Positions 34,819 through 43,003 of a DNA stretch of 64,000 bases are shown in pieces. The number at the start of each line of letters is the position of its first letter. The stretch's first letter is position 1. The notes under the pieces are model-generated. The model had not been told where the DNA came from. It did no database searches and saw nothing but the letters and a program-made list of their open reading frames with translations. The position numbers and the translations under genes are program-made. Source of the stretch: Mycolicibacterium phocaicum (GTDB taxonomy: Bacteria > Actinomycetota > Actinomycetes > Mycobacteriales > Mycobacteriaceae); the NCBI RefSeq assembly GCF_010731115.1, contig NZ_AP022616.1, forward strand, positions 62,001 to 126,000. The letters are read 5' to 3'.

Positions 34819-35744
34819 GTGACTCGCAAGGCGACCCGCAGCAGATGAACCGCCGCCAACTGCTCCGGCACACGGCGTGGTTCGGCGCCGCCGTGGGGCT
34901 GTCGGTGGTCGGCGGGGAAGTGCTGTCGCACGTCGCGGGCAGCTCGTCGGCCCCGGCGCAGCCGACGCTGCGCTTCGCGCAGGTCAGTGACAGCCACATC
35001 GGTTTCACCGGGGCTGCCAACACCGACGTCGCCGGCTCGTTCACCCATGCCATCGACACCATCAACAACCTCGGCTACACGCCGGATTTCGTCATCCACA
35101 CGGGCGATCTGACGCATCTGGCCACGCCGGAACAATTCGACCAGGTCCGGCAGATGATGACCGGACTGCGCACCCCGCACGTGTTCACCGTTCCGGGAGA
35201 ACATGATTCGGCCGACGACGCCGGCGCCAAGTACCGCCAGGCTTTCGGCGCGGGCACCCGCGGCGACGGCTGGTACAGCTTCGATATCGCCGGCGTACAT
35301 GTCATCGCATTGGTGAACACACTGAACCTGAAGAAACTCGGCCACCTCGGCGTCGATCAACTCGAGTTCGTGGAGAAGGACGTCGCCGCGCTGTCGAGCG
35401 ATACCCCGATCGTCGTGTTCAGCCACATCCCGTTGTTCGCGATGTATCCCGACTGGGGCTGGGGGACCGACGACTCCGCGCAGGCCTTGAGTTACCTGAA
35501 GCGGTTCGCCTCGGTCACCTGCCTCAACGGCCATGTGCACCAGGTATTTTCGAAGACCGAGGGCAACATCACGTTCCACAGCGGCACCACGACCGCCTAC
35601 CCGCTGCCGCATCCCGGCGATGGTCCGGCACCGAAACCGCTGACGTTGCCGGCCGGCAAGCTGCACGACGCGCTCGGTATCCGTGAGGTCAGCTACCAGA
35701 CCGGTCAGCACACGCTCGCGCTCAAGGAACGGACCCTGCTGTGA
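34815..35744 (+). CDS. Exported metallophosphoesterase
   Basis: The 309-residue protein begins with a Tat-like signal (NRRQLLRHTAWFGAAVGLSV, residues 12-31). It then shows the calcineurin-type metal motifs D59-x-H61 (QVSDSHIG), G97-D98 (HTGDLTH), GEHD (128-131), FSHIP and NGHVH. In GEHD the usual Asn of GNHD, a metal ligand, is Glu129. The fold cleaves phosphate esters outside the membrane; the substrate is unknown. Four-base overlaps with both neighbours place it firmly in the sigma/Rieske/cupredoxin operon. Confidence 0.88.
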   Translation: MSDSQGDPQQMNRRQLLRHTAWFGAAVGLSVVGGEVLSHVAGSSSAPAQPTLRFAQVSDSHIGFTGAANTDVAGSFTHAIDTINNLGYTPDFVIHTGDLTHLATPEQFDQVRQMMTGLRTPHVFTVPGEHDSADDAGAKYRQAFGAGTRGDGWYSFDIAGVHVIALVNTLNLKKLGHLGVDQLEFVEKDVAALSSDTPIVVFSHIPLFAMYPDWGWGTDDSAQALSYLKRFASVTCLNGHVHQVFSKTEGNITFHSGTTTAYPLPHPGDGPAPKPLTLPAGKLHDALGIREVSYQTGQHTLALKERTLL

Positions 35745-36106
35745 CTCTTGTCTACCGTCTGGTGCTCGCGGCGGCCATGGTTGTCAGCGGCGGTGTGCAC
35801 GCCTACCTCTATGTGCACGGGTACCGACACATCCCGACGATCGGCACCGGCTTCCTGGTGCAGGCAGCGGTGTTCTGTGCCGTCGGCGCGCTGCTGGCGG
35901 TGGGTGCGCCGCGGTGGTTCGGATGGGCCTCGGGAGTGCTGTCGGCGGGGGCATTGGCGGCGTTCGCGCTGTCGCGAACCGTCGGCCTGTTCGGATTCGT
36001 GGAGACGGGCTCCGAGCCGGTACCGTATGCAGTCCTCAGCGTGGTCGCCGAAGCGGTGGCCGTACTGGCGGCGGGGGTGTGGGCGGTACGCGCCACGCGG
36101 GGGTGA
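35741..36106 (+). CDS. Four-helix integral membrane protein
   Basis: This 121-residue protein has four predicted membrane helices and almost no soluble part: YRLVLAAAMVVSGGVHAYL, TGFLVQAAVFCAVGALLAVG, WASGVLSAGALAAFALSRTV and YAVLSVVAEAVAVLAAGVWA. His residues VHAYLYVHGYRH near helix 1 could bind metal or heme. It starts with GTG inside the phosphoesterase stop and is the last gene of the operon. I do not recognise the family. A DoxX-like or quinone/heme-linked membrane role is possible but unsupported beyond context. Confidence 0.8.
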   Translation: MTLVYRLVLAAAMVVSGGVHAYLYVHGYRHIPTIGTGFLVQAAVFCAVGALLAVGAPRWFGWASGVLSAGALAAFALSRTVGLFGFVETGSEPVPYAVLSVVAEAVAVLAAGVWAVRATRG

Positions 36107-36257
36107 TGGTCGCATCTGTCACGTCCGTCACGCGTGTACCACAGCAGTGGCGCCCGTCGCGCGGAAATCGGCGTAGCTGGCGACTTCCGTCGGGTCGAGC
36201 CCGGCGCGTCGCGAGCGGCGCGTCGCCGCAACTTGATGCTCCTATTTCTGTTAATAG

Positions 36258-37473
36258 TCAAGCGGCGTGGTTGAGCTGGGTGTTTAACCATTGGCGGTAG
36301 GTAGCGGCGAGGGTGTCGTCGCGTTTGAGGCCGCGTTCGAGGCGGGAGATGTCGTTGGGCCATACGCCGAAGTGGTCGGCGACGGCGGTGAGAGTGATGT
36401 TTGTGGCTCGACGAGCCGGGCGGAGGTCGCTGTAGTCGTCGATCGGGCTGGGTGCGGTGAGGTGTTTGAACATCTCGCGGGCGATAGCGCGTTTGAGCAT
36501 CCGCAGGATCTCTTTTTTGGACCGGCCGGCGGCGGTCTGGCGGGTGACGTAGTCGCGGGTGCGTTGGTCGTGGGCCATGCGGACCAGGGCGATGCGGTAC
36601 AGGGCGTTGTTGGCGGCGCGGTCGCCGCCGCGGGAGAGTCGGTGGCGGCTGGTTTTCCCGGACGAGGCCGGGATGGGAGCGACACCGGTGAGCATCGCAA
36701 AGGAGGCTTCGCTGCGGAGCCGTTGGGGTTGGTGCCGGCGGTGATGATCAGTTGAGCGGCGGTGTCCGGGCCGACGCCGTAGGCGGCCCGGAGTGCAGGA
36801 TTGAATGCAGCAGTGAGGGTGTCGAGCTCAGCAGTGATTTCGTCGGCCTGATCTTGCAGGAAGGTGACGCGGCGGGCCAGTGTTTTGCAGGCCGTCAGTA
36901 CTGAGACCGTGACGGGATCGTTGTGTGTAGCGGGTCGGCATCTGGACAGCGCGGCCACGAGCGTCAGCGTGGTGGTGTAGCCGCGGTAGCGCTCGCGTAT
37001 CTCGGCGGGAGCGGTGACGAGGAGGTCCTTGATCTGCTGGATGGCTGCGGTGCGGGCTTTGACGGCGCCGCGACGGGCGGTCAGCAGGGCTTTGAGTGCA
37101 TTGGTGTGGGGTCTTTGGGGACGGCTGGGCTGTTGCTGGCCAGCGCGGCGCGGGCGGCACTGTAGGCATCGAGCGGGTCGGATTTTCCTTGCCTGCGCCT
37201 GGCTGCCCGGTCGGGTCGGTTGACTTCAACGACGTGAATAGCGTTGGCCTGCAATGCTTGTGTGAGTCCGGCGCCGTAGCTGCTGGTGCCCTCGACTCCT
37301 GCGGTCACGATGTCACCAAAGCTGCGGGCCCAGCAGATCGCGGCCCAGTAGCCGGTGGGGTTGGTGCGGAATTCGGCGTCGCCGAGCGGTTGGCCGGTGT
37401 CGGTGATGGCGGCGACGTGGATGGTGTCCAGATGGGTGTCGGCGCCGATGACGACTCGGCGTGGGGATGTCAC
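36258..37473 (-). pseudogene. IS110-family recombinase with two frameshifts
   Basis: Three frames must be joined to rebuild one protein. From GTG 37473 the first frame gives VVIGADTHLD, GVEGTSSYG and GKSDPLDAYSAARAA, the RuvC-like DEDD residues. It is lost near 37110, where the continuing frame reads ALKALLTARR. That second frame covers NPALRAAYGVGPDTAAQLI and is lost near 36715. The third starts RLRSEASFAMLTGVAPIPASSGK with the C-terminal catalytic serine and runs to the end. Each break lies beside a CCCC run, so both could be single-base deletions or assembly errors. The sequence differs from the first IS110. Confidence 0.85.
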
Positions 37474-37519
37474 GATGGTGGTGTCCTCTCCGTAGTAATG
37501 AACCGTGCGGGTGGGTGAC

Positions 37520-37710
37520 AACCCTGCGGGGCGGGCAGACAAGACATTGATGAGGAACGGCCAGGCTCCTGATTAGGTCATGTCCGCCCCGCTGGGCTCT
37601 CGGGGCAACGCTTGCTCGCGCGTCGCTGGTGAGACAGATCAAGTCGAAGACAACCCAGCAGGGCGTCAGTCGGTGGGAGGGTCATCACCAGCGGCGAACG
37701 AGCAAGGTCA
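37520..37710 (-). ncRNA. Strongly structured non-coding end of IS110, candidate bridge RNA
   Basis: Three long complementary pairs lie in this gene-free stretch upstream of the IS110 pseudogene. 37526-37537 pairs with 37581-37592 (12 bases, one mismatch), 37585-37596 with 37654-37665 (12 bases, one wobble-type mismatch), and 37611-37632 with 37685-37706 (22 bases, three mismatches). Some of them exclude each other. Position and structure fit an IS110 bridge RNA left behind by a dead element. Confidence 0.4.
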
Positions 37711-37740
37711 TCCTCGCCCGAACGGGTTGAACACAATCAA

Positions 37741-38142
37741 TGTCGGTGGCTGGTGATAAACCGGTAGTTGGAGCGCGACACGCCCCCGGGTGTGATGTGC
37801 GACACGCCGAGAGAGTGTCTCGGATTCGGCCTTACGACCTGGGAATTTCACGAATGTTGTTCAGAACATCTTGTATCTGTTCGGTTTGTCGCCCACTAGG
37901 TGTAGTGTTTGACGGACCGACAGGCCCCCACAATTTGAGGGTCGGCCGGGGCCGGAAAGTCGGTCGGACGGGGATTCCCGGACGTTCTGACCGGAGTGGC
38001 TCGGGACGACCGGAGATGCGGGAATTTCAGGGGTTGCCGGGCCGCTGATCCGGATGGGGATATCAGCGGAAAGCGCTACCCCGTCAGTTGCCAGCCATGT
38101 TCAGTTCAGCTTCCAGGCCTTTCGAAGAGGAGTCGTACCGAG
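37741..38142 (+). other. Long nrdH upstream region, no gene seen
   Basis: The 400 bases between the IS110 remnant and nrdH show no convincing coding sequence. They contain an NrdR-like box at 37894-37907, a TGTTC-A-GAACA inverted repeat at 37858-37868, and the nrdH ribosome-binding site GAAGAGG at about 38124. The leader between the NrdR box and nrdH is over 230 bases long. Confidence 0.6.
37894..37907. promoter_or_regulatory. NrdR box
   Basis: CACTAGGTGTAGTG is a palindrome with five-base arms and fits the ribonucleotide reductase repressor box consensus. It lies 236 bases upstream of nrdH. NrdR usually binds two boxes about 31 bases apart; only a poor second match is visible upstream, near 37865. 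Confidence 0.6.
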
Positions 38143-38382
38143 ATGACCGTCACCGTGTACACCAAGCCGGCATGTGTGCAGTGCAACGCCACCTACAAGG
38201 CGCTGGACAAGGCGGGCATCGCTTACGAGAAGGTCGACATCAGCATCGATGACGAAGCCCGCGAGTACGTGCTGGCGCTCGGTTACCTGCAGGCCCCGGT
38301 CGTCGTGACCGACAGCGAGCACTGGTCGGGCTTCCGTCCCGACCGGATCAAGGCGCTCAGCACCGTGGCGGTCACCGCCTAG
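38143..38382 (+). CDS. nrdH: Glutaredoxin-like NrdH redoxin
   Basis: The 79-residue redoxin has the active site CVQC (residues 11-14, [18 protein letters not shown]) and the family C-terminal [11 protein letters not shown], a near match to the usual W-S-G-F-R-P-D motif. It supplies electrons to the class Ib ribonucleotide reductase NrdEF and is itself reduced by thioredoxin reductase. ATG 38143 follows GAAGAGG. It is the first gene of nrdHIE, the same order as in M. tuberculosis. Confidence 0.97.
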   Translation: MTVTVYTKPACVQCNATYKALDKAGIAYEKVDISIDDEAREYVLALGYLQAPVVVTDSEHWSGFRPDRIKALSTVAVTA

Positions 38383-38413
38383 AAATCAACCAGCCGGGGG
38401 AGGAGAAGGAACA

Positions 38414-38866
38414 GTGAGCAATCTCGTCTACTTCTCCAGCGTGTCCGAGAACACCCACCGCTTCGTCCAGAAGCTGGGTATCCCGGCCATTCGCATCCCG
38501 ATTCATGGACGTATCGAGGACGGGGTCATCGACGAGCCCTACGTCCTGGTGCTCCCGACCTACGGCGGCGGGCGTGCCACCCCGGACATCAACGACGGTG
38601 GCTACGTCCCGAAGCAGGTCATCGCCTTTCTCAACAATGAACACAACCGGTCGTTGATCCGCGGCGTCATTGCCGCGGGCAACAACAACTTTGGTGCTGA
38701 ATTCGCTTACGCGGGCAATGTGGTCTCCCGTAAGTGTGGAGTTCCGTACCTCTACCGCCTCGAACTCATGGGGACCCCGGACGACGTCATCGCCGTCCGT
38801 GAGGGTCTGGAAGATTTCTGGAAGGAACTCTCGTGCCACCAACCGTCACAGCTGCAGAACCGGTAG
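38414..38866 (+). CDS. nrdI: Flavodoxin-like NrdI
   Basis: The 150-residue flavodoxin-like protein has [16 protein letters not shown] for FMN phosphate binding, LPTYGGG, and [19 protein letters not shown]. NrdI provides the oxidant that assembles the dimanganese-tyrosyl radical cofactor of NrdF. The GTG at 38414 is preceded by GGAGGAGAAGG. It overlaps nrdE by 34 bases. No nrdF is present in this window, consistent with its separate location in mycobacteria. Confidence 0.97.
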   Translation: MSNLVYFSSVSENTHRFVQKLGIPAIRIPIHGRIEDGVIDEPYVLVLPTYGGGRATPDINDGGYVPKQVIAFLNNEHNRSLIRGVIAAGNNNFGAEFAYAGNVVSRKCGVPYLYRLELMGTPDDVIAVREGLEDFWKELSCHQPSQLQNR

Positions 38867-41001
38867 CCGCCACCACGCACGCGCTGCCCGGTGAGAGCGA
38901 CTACCACGCTCTCAACGCGATGCTCAACCTGTACGACGCGGACGGCAAGATCCAGTTCGACAAGGATGTGCTCGCGGCGCGGGAGTACTTCCTGCAGCAC
39001 GTGAACCAGAACACGGTGTTCTTTCACAGCCAGGACGAGAAGCTCGATTACCTGATTGAGAAGGAGTACTACGAGCGCGAGGTGCTCGACCAGTACAGCC
39101 GCAACTTCGTCAAGCAGCTGCTGGACCGGGCCTTCGCCAAGAAGTTCCGTTTCCCGACGTTCTTGGGCGCGTTCAAGTACTACACCAGCTACACCCTGAA
39201 GACTTTCGACGGCAAGCGCTACCTGGAGCGGTTCGAGGACCGCGTCGTCATGGTCGCCCTCACCCTGGCCGCTGGTGACACCGAGCTGGCCGAGAAGCTC
39301 GTCGACGAGATCATCGACGGCCGGTTCCAGCCAGCCACCCCGACGTTCCTCAACTCGGGCAAGAAGCAGCGCGGCGAGCCCGTGTCGTGCTTCCTGCTGC
39401 GCATCGAGGACAACATGGAGTCCATCGGCCGCTCCATCAACTCGGCGCTGCAGCTGTCCAAGCGCGGCGGCGGAGTTGCGTTGCTGCTCAGCAACATTCG
39501 TGAGCACGGCGCGCCGATCAAGAACATCGAGAACCAGTCTTCGGGCGTCATCCCGATCATGAAGCTGCTGGAGGACTCGTTCTCCTACGCCAACCAGCTC
39601 GGTGCCCGCCAGGGCGCGGGTGCGGTGTACCTGCACGCGCACCACCCCGACATCTACCGCTTCCTCGACACCAAGCGCGAGAACGCCGACGAGAAGATCC
39701 GGATCAAGACGCTGTCGCTGGGTGTCGTGATCCCGGACATCACGTTCGAGCTGGCGAAGAAGAACGAGGACATGTACCTCTTCTCGCCGTACGACGTGGA
39801 GCGCGTCTACGGGGTGCCGTTCGCCGACGTCAACGTCACCGAGAAGTACTACGAGATGGTCGACAACGGCGCCATCCGCAAGACCAAGATCAAGGCGCGC
39901 GAGTTCTTCCAGACCCTCGCCGAGCTCCAGTTCGAGTCGGGCTACCCGTACATCATGTTCGAGGACACGGTGAACCGGGCCAACCCGATCGACGGCAAGA
40001 TCACGCACTCCAACCTGTGCTCGGAAATCCTGCAGGTGTCGACGCCGTCGCTGTTCAACGAGGATCTGTCCTACGCCAAGGTCGGCAAGGACATCTCGTG
40101 CAACCTGGGCTCGCTGAACATCGCCAAGGCCATGGACTCGCCGGACTTCGCGCAGACCATCGAGGTGTCGATCCGCGCGCTGACCGCGGTGTCGGACCAG
40201 ACGCACATCTGGTCGGTGCCGTCGATCGAGCAGGGCAACAACGACTCCCACGCCATCGGCCTGGGGCAGATGAACCTGCACGGCTACCTGGCCCGTGAGC
40301 AGATTTACTACGGCTCCGAAGAGGGCATCGACTTCACCAACATCTACTTCTACACCGTGCTGTTCCACGCGCTGCGCGCGTCGAACCGCATTGCGATCGA
40401 ACGCGGTACGAAGTTCGGTGGGTTCGAGAAGTCGAAGTACGCCTCGGGTGAGTTCTTCGACAAGTACACCGATCAGGAGTGGGCGCCGAAGACCGACAAG
40501 GTGCGCCAGATCTTCGCCGACGCCGGCATTCACATTCCGACGCAAGATGATTGGCGCTCGCTGAAGGAATCGGTGCAGGCGCACGGCATCTACAACCAGA
40601 ACCTGCAGGCGGTTCCGCCTACGGGCTCGATCTCGTACATCAACCACTCGACCAGCTCGATCCACCCGGTCGCGTCGAAGATCGAGATCCGCAAGGAAGG
40701 CAAGATCGGTCGCGTTTACTACCCAGCGCCCTATCTCACGAACGACAACCTGGAGTACTACCAGGACGCGTACGAGATCGGCTACGAGAAGATCATCGAC
40801 ACGTACGCCGCGGCCACACAGCATGTGGACCAAGGTCTTTCGTTGACGCTGTTCTTCAAGGACACCGCCACGACGCGCGACGTCAACAAGGCGCAGATCT
40901 ACGCCTGGCGCAAGGGCATCAAGACGTTGTACTACATCCGCCTGCGGCAGATGGCGCTGGAAGGCACGGCCGTGGAGAACTGCGTCAGTTGCATGTTGTG
41001 A
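38833..41001 (+). CDS. nrdE: Class Ib ribonucleotide reductase alpha subunit NrdE
   Basis: The 722-residue catalytic subunit has [34 protein letters not shown], the active-site NLCSEI loop ([10 protein letters not shown]) and [14 protein letters not shown]. It continues with [19 protein letters not shown] and the C-terminal shuttle pair CVSCML. It reduces ribonucleoside diphosphates with NrdF and NrdH. No intein or intron interrupts it: the length and all motifs are normal. A GIY-YIG endonuclease-like gene starts 26 bases after its stop. GTG 38833 lies inside nrdI. Confidence 0.97.
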   Translation: MPPTVTAAEPVAATTHALPGESDYHALNAMLNLYDADGKIQFDKDVLAAREYFLQHVNQNTVFFHSQDEKLDYLIEKEYYEREVLDQYSRNFVKQLLDRAFAKKFRFPTFLGAFKYYTSYTLKTFDGKRYLERFEDRVVMVALTLAAGDTELAEKLVDEIIDGRFQPATPTFLNSGKKQRGEPVSCFLLRIEDNMESIGRSINSALQLSKRGGGVALLLSNIREHGAPIKNIENQSSGVIPIMKLLEDSFSYANQLGARQGAGAVYLHAHHPDIYRFLDTKRENADEKIRIKTLSLGVVIPDITFELAKKNEDMYLFSPYDVERVYGVPFADVNVTEKYYEMVDNGAIRKTKIKAREFFQTLAELQFESGYPYIMFEDTVNRANPIDGKITHSNLCSEILQVSTPSLFNEDLSYAKVGKDISCNLGSLNIAKAMDSPDFAQTIEVSIRALTAVSDQTHIWSVPSIEQGNNDSHAIGLGQMNLHGYLAREQIYYGSEEGIDFTNIYFYTVLFHALRASNRIAIERGTKFGGFEKSKYASGEFFDKYTDQEWAPKTDKVRQIFADAGIHIPTQDDWRSLKESVQAHGIYNQNLQAVPPTGSISYINHSTSSIHPVASKIEIRKEGKIGRVYYPAPYLTNDNLEYYQDAYEIGYEKIIDTYAAATQHVDQGLSLTLFFKDTATTRDVNKAQIYAWRKGIKTLYYIRLRQMALEGTAVENCVSCML

Positions 41002-41026
41002 TGATTGGTCGCTGACAGCGGATTTC

Positions 41027-41782
41027 ATGACTGGTAGAACTCCGACCGGAGGCCTGATCTATGGGGTCAGGCTCCGGTCGGAGTCTGTTTATCGCTATGT
41101 CGGCCTCACGACGAAAACCGCGGAAGTGCGCCTGCGGCAGCATCTGAAAGTCGCTTGGGACGGGAGAAAAACGCCGTTCTATGACTGGTTGCGAAAGCAG
41201 CAGCGCGAAGATCTGATCGTGGACCCGCTGGACTGGACGGATGGACTCGACGAGCTAGGTGAGGCCGAGATTGCGTGGATAGCGCTTCTTCGCCAGGAGG
41301 GGCATCCATTGCTGAACCTCGCGGCCGGTGGGCTCGGACCGACGGGTGTTGTGTGGACCGCGGAGATGCGGGAGGCGGCGAGGCTCCGATCCACTGGACG
41401 TAAGGTTCCCAGCCGATTCGGTGAGGAGAATCCGTTCTATCGGAGAGAGCACTCCGCCGAGCAACGAGCGAAGTGGTCGGCCGCACGTAAAGGCACGAAC
41501 GTCGGTGCTGACAATCCGAATTACGGGAAGTTTGGTGTTGATCACCCCAGTTTCGGTCATGTGATGTCGGAAGAGGCCAAGGCCAAACTTTCAGAGCAGC
41601 GGAAAGGCGCTGGAAACCCCAATTTTGGCCGAAGTGCCAGTGCGGAGACACGTGCCAAAATGTCTGCGGTCCGAAAAGGCCGGCCGAAGCCGTCGAGTAA
41701 GCGCAGTGCTCATACGCGCCACCACACAAATCGGGGAATCAAGAAAGACACCTGCCAATACTGCATTGAAGACTCGAATTGA
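41027..41782 (+). CDS. GIY-YIG nuclease with NUMOD3 repeats, homing-endonuclease-like
   Basis: The 251-residue protein has an N-terminal GIY-YIG domain with IYG at 11-13, YVG at 24-26, a following Arg in AEVRLRQHL, and Glu81 in GEAEIAWIALL, so the usual catalytic residues are present. From about residue 100 there are several NUMOD3-like DNA-binding repeats (GEENPFYRREHSAEQRAKWS, DNPNYGKFGVDHPSFGH, NPNFGRSASAETRAKMS). This combination is typical of phage and intron homing endonucleases. It lies 26 bases after nrdE in the same orientation and its stop overlaps the next gene. A short CxxC near the end (TCQYC) may bind zinc. Confidence 0.85.
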   Translation: MTGRTPTGGLIYGVRLRSESVYRYVGLTTKTAEVRLRQHLKVAWDGRKTPFYDWLRKQQREDLIVDPLDWTDGLDELGEAEIAWIALLRQEGHPLLNLAAGGLGPTGVVWTAEMREAARLRSTGRKVPSRFGEENPFYRREHSAEQRAKWSAARKGTNVGADNPNYGKFGVDHPSFGHVMSEEAKAKLSEQRKGAGNPNFGRSASAETRAKMSAVRKGRPKPSSKRSAHTRHHTNRGIKKDTCQYCIEDSN

Positions 41783-42903
41783 GTCGACTGCGCCTAATTG
41801 ACCGCAGCGGCCAACGCTATCCCGCTGACCAACCCCGCTGGCGCGGTGACGACGGCGGCCCGCTGGTCTTCGAACAGCTGCCGGGCATCGGCCGCGAAGA
41901 GATCGACGCCGCGATCAACTCGCAGTGGCGCTATCGCGCTGCGCTGCCAAATCCCTTGGCGCACATCGAGCCGGTGACCCTTGGTGAGGGGCGGACACCG
42001 CTGCTCACCCGAACCTTCGACGGCATCGACGTCGGCCTGAAGGTCGAGTCGATGAATCCGACCGGCAGTTTCAAGGATCGCGGCGTCGCGGTGATGGTGA
42101 CTGCCTTGCGTCACCAGGGAATCGATCGAGTTCTCGAGGATTCCAGCGGCAACGGCGGCTCCTCGGTCGCGGCCTACTGCGCGGCAGCGCGAATCGAAGC
42201 CCACATCCTCGTGCCGGCTGCGACGTCGCCGAACAAGATCGTGCAGAGCCGATGGCACGGCGCCCACATCGAATTGGTGTCCGGAAGCCGGCAGGACGTG
42301 GCCGACGCGGCCGTGGGCCGCGCCGACACCACTTTCTACGCAAGCCACAACTGGCACCCATATTTCCTGCAGGGCATTAAACTGATCGCCTACGAGATTT
42401 GGGAGGACCTCGGATTCCGAGCTCCCGCAGCGGTTCTCGTTCCTGCCGGCGCCGGCAGTCTGGTGCTCGGCTGTGCCGCCGGATTCGGCGAACTGCGTCG
42501 AGCCGGCGCGATCGACCGCGTGCCACGAATCCTCGTCAGCCAGCCGCAGAACTGCTGCCCGGTCGTCACGGCCATCGCACAGGGGCGCGATGAGGTCACC
42601 GACAGCCAATGGTCGACGACCGTTGCCGAAGGCACGGCCATCGCGAAGCCGGTGCGGGATCGCGAAGTGCTGCAGGCGATCCGGGACACGGGTGGGACGG
42701 CCGTCGCCGTCCCGGAGGATGAGTTGCTTCCTGCCGTGAGCGAGCTCGCCAGGTCCGGGCTGTTCATCGAACCCACCAGCGCGCAGGTCGTGCCCGCACT
42801 GCGTCAGCTCCGGGCCGCCGGAGAGATCAGTGCCGCGGACACTGTCGTCGCCGTGCTGACCGGTTCGGGGCTGAAGGCCGGCCACCTGCTCACCGCAATA
42901 TGA
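41779..42903 (+). CDS. PLP-dependent threonine-synthase-like enzyme
   Basis: The 374-residue fold-type II PLP enzyme has NPTGSFKDRGVAVMV with the Schiff-base Lys, SSGNGGSSVAAYCAA for phosphate binding, and VPAGAGSLVLGCAAGF. The overall pattern is that of threonine synthases, including the Zn-free N-terminal TPLL segment. Whether it makes threonine or acts on another amino acid is not decidable; a housekeeping thrC would normally sit near thrB. The proposed TTG start overlaps the stop of the endonuclease-like gene, so the true start may be a little downstream. Confidence 0.82.
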   Translation: MSRLRLIDRSGQRYPADQPRWRGDDGGPLVFEQLPGIGREEIDAAINSQWRYRAALPNPLAHIEPVTLGEGRTPLLTRTFDGIDVGLKVESMNPTGSFKDRGVAVMVTALRHQGIDRVLEDSSGNGGSSVAAYCAAARIEAHILVPAATSPNKIVQSRWHGAHIELVSGSRQDVADAAVGRADTTFYASHNWHPYFLQGIKLIAYEIWEDLGFRAPAAVLVPAGAGSLVLGCAAGFGELRRAGAIDRVPRILVSQPQNCCPVVTAIAQGRDEVTDSQWSTTVAEGTAIAKPVRDREVLQAIRDTGGTAVAVPEDELLPAVSELARSGLFIEPTSAQVVPALRQLRAAGEISAADTVVAVLTGSGLKAGHLLTAI

Positions 42904-43003
42904 CGGCACCAAACCGAACGGGGCGGGTCGCCCAGACCATCATCTGACCATGATTCATGTCACATTTCGATTGCGGCGTGGCTCGCTGAGGTAATTTCCG
43001 GCC

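Larger units (their letters stand above)
36235..37730 (-). mobile_element. Second IS110-family element, decayed
   Basis: The element contains a frameshifted IS110 recombinase and a roughly 250-base structured non-coding end. Just past the recombinase stop it carries CTTGACTATTAAC, almost the same as the sequence after the stop of the first IS110, so the right end is near 36245. The left end is estimated near 37730 from the structure; no precise boundary could be set. Confidence 0.6.

Noticed and set aside
37740..38048. 102-codon frame upstream of nrdH
   Set aside because: It overlaps the NrdR box and promoter region, lacks a ribosome-binding site and has no coherent domain.
38833..41001. Intein or group I intron in nrdE, prompted by the adjacent endonuclease-like gene
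   Set aside because: The nrdE frame is uninterrupted, of normal length, and shows all catalytic motifs in sequence.
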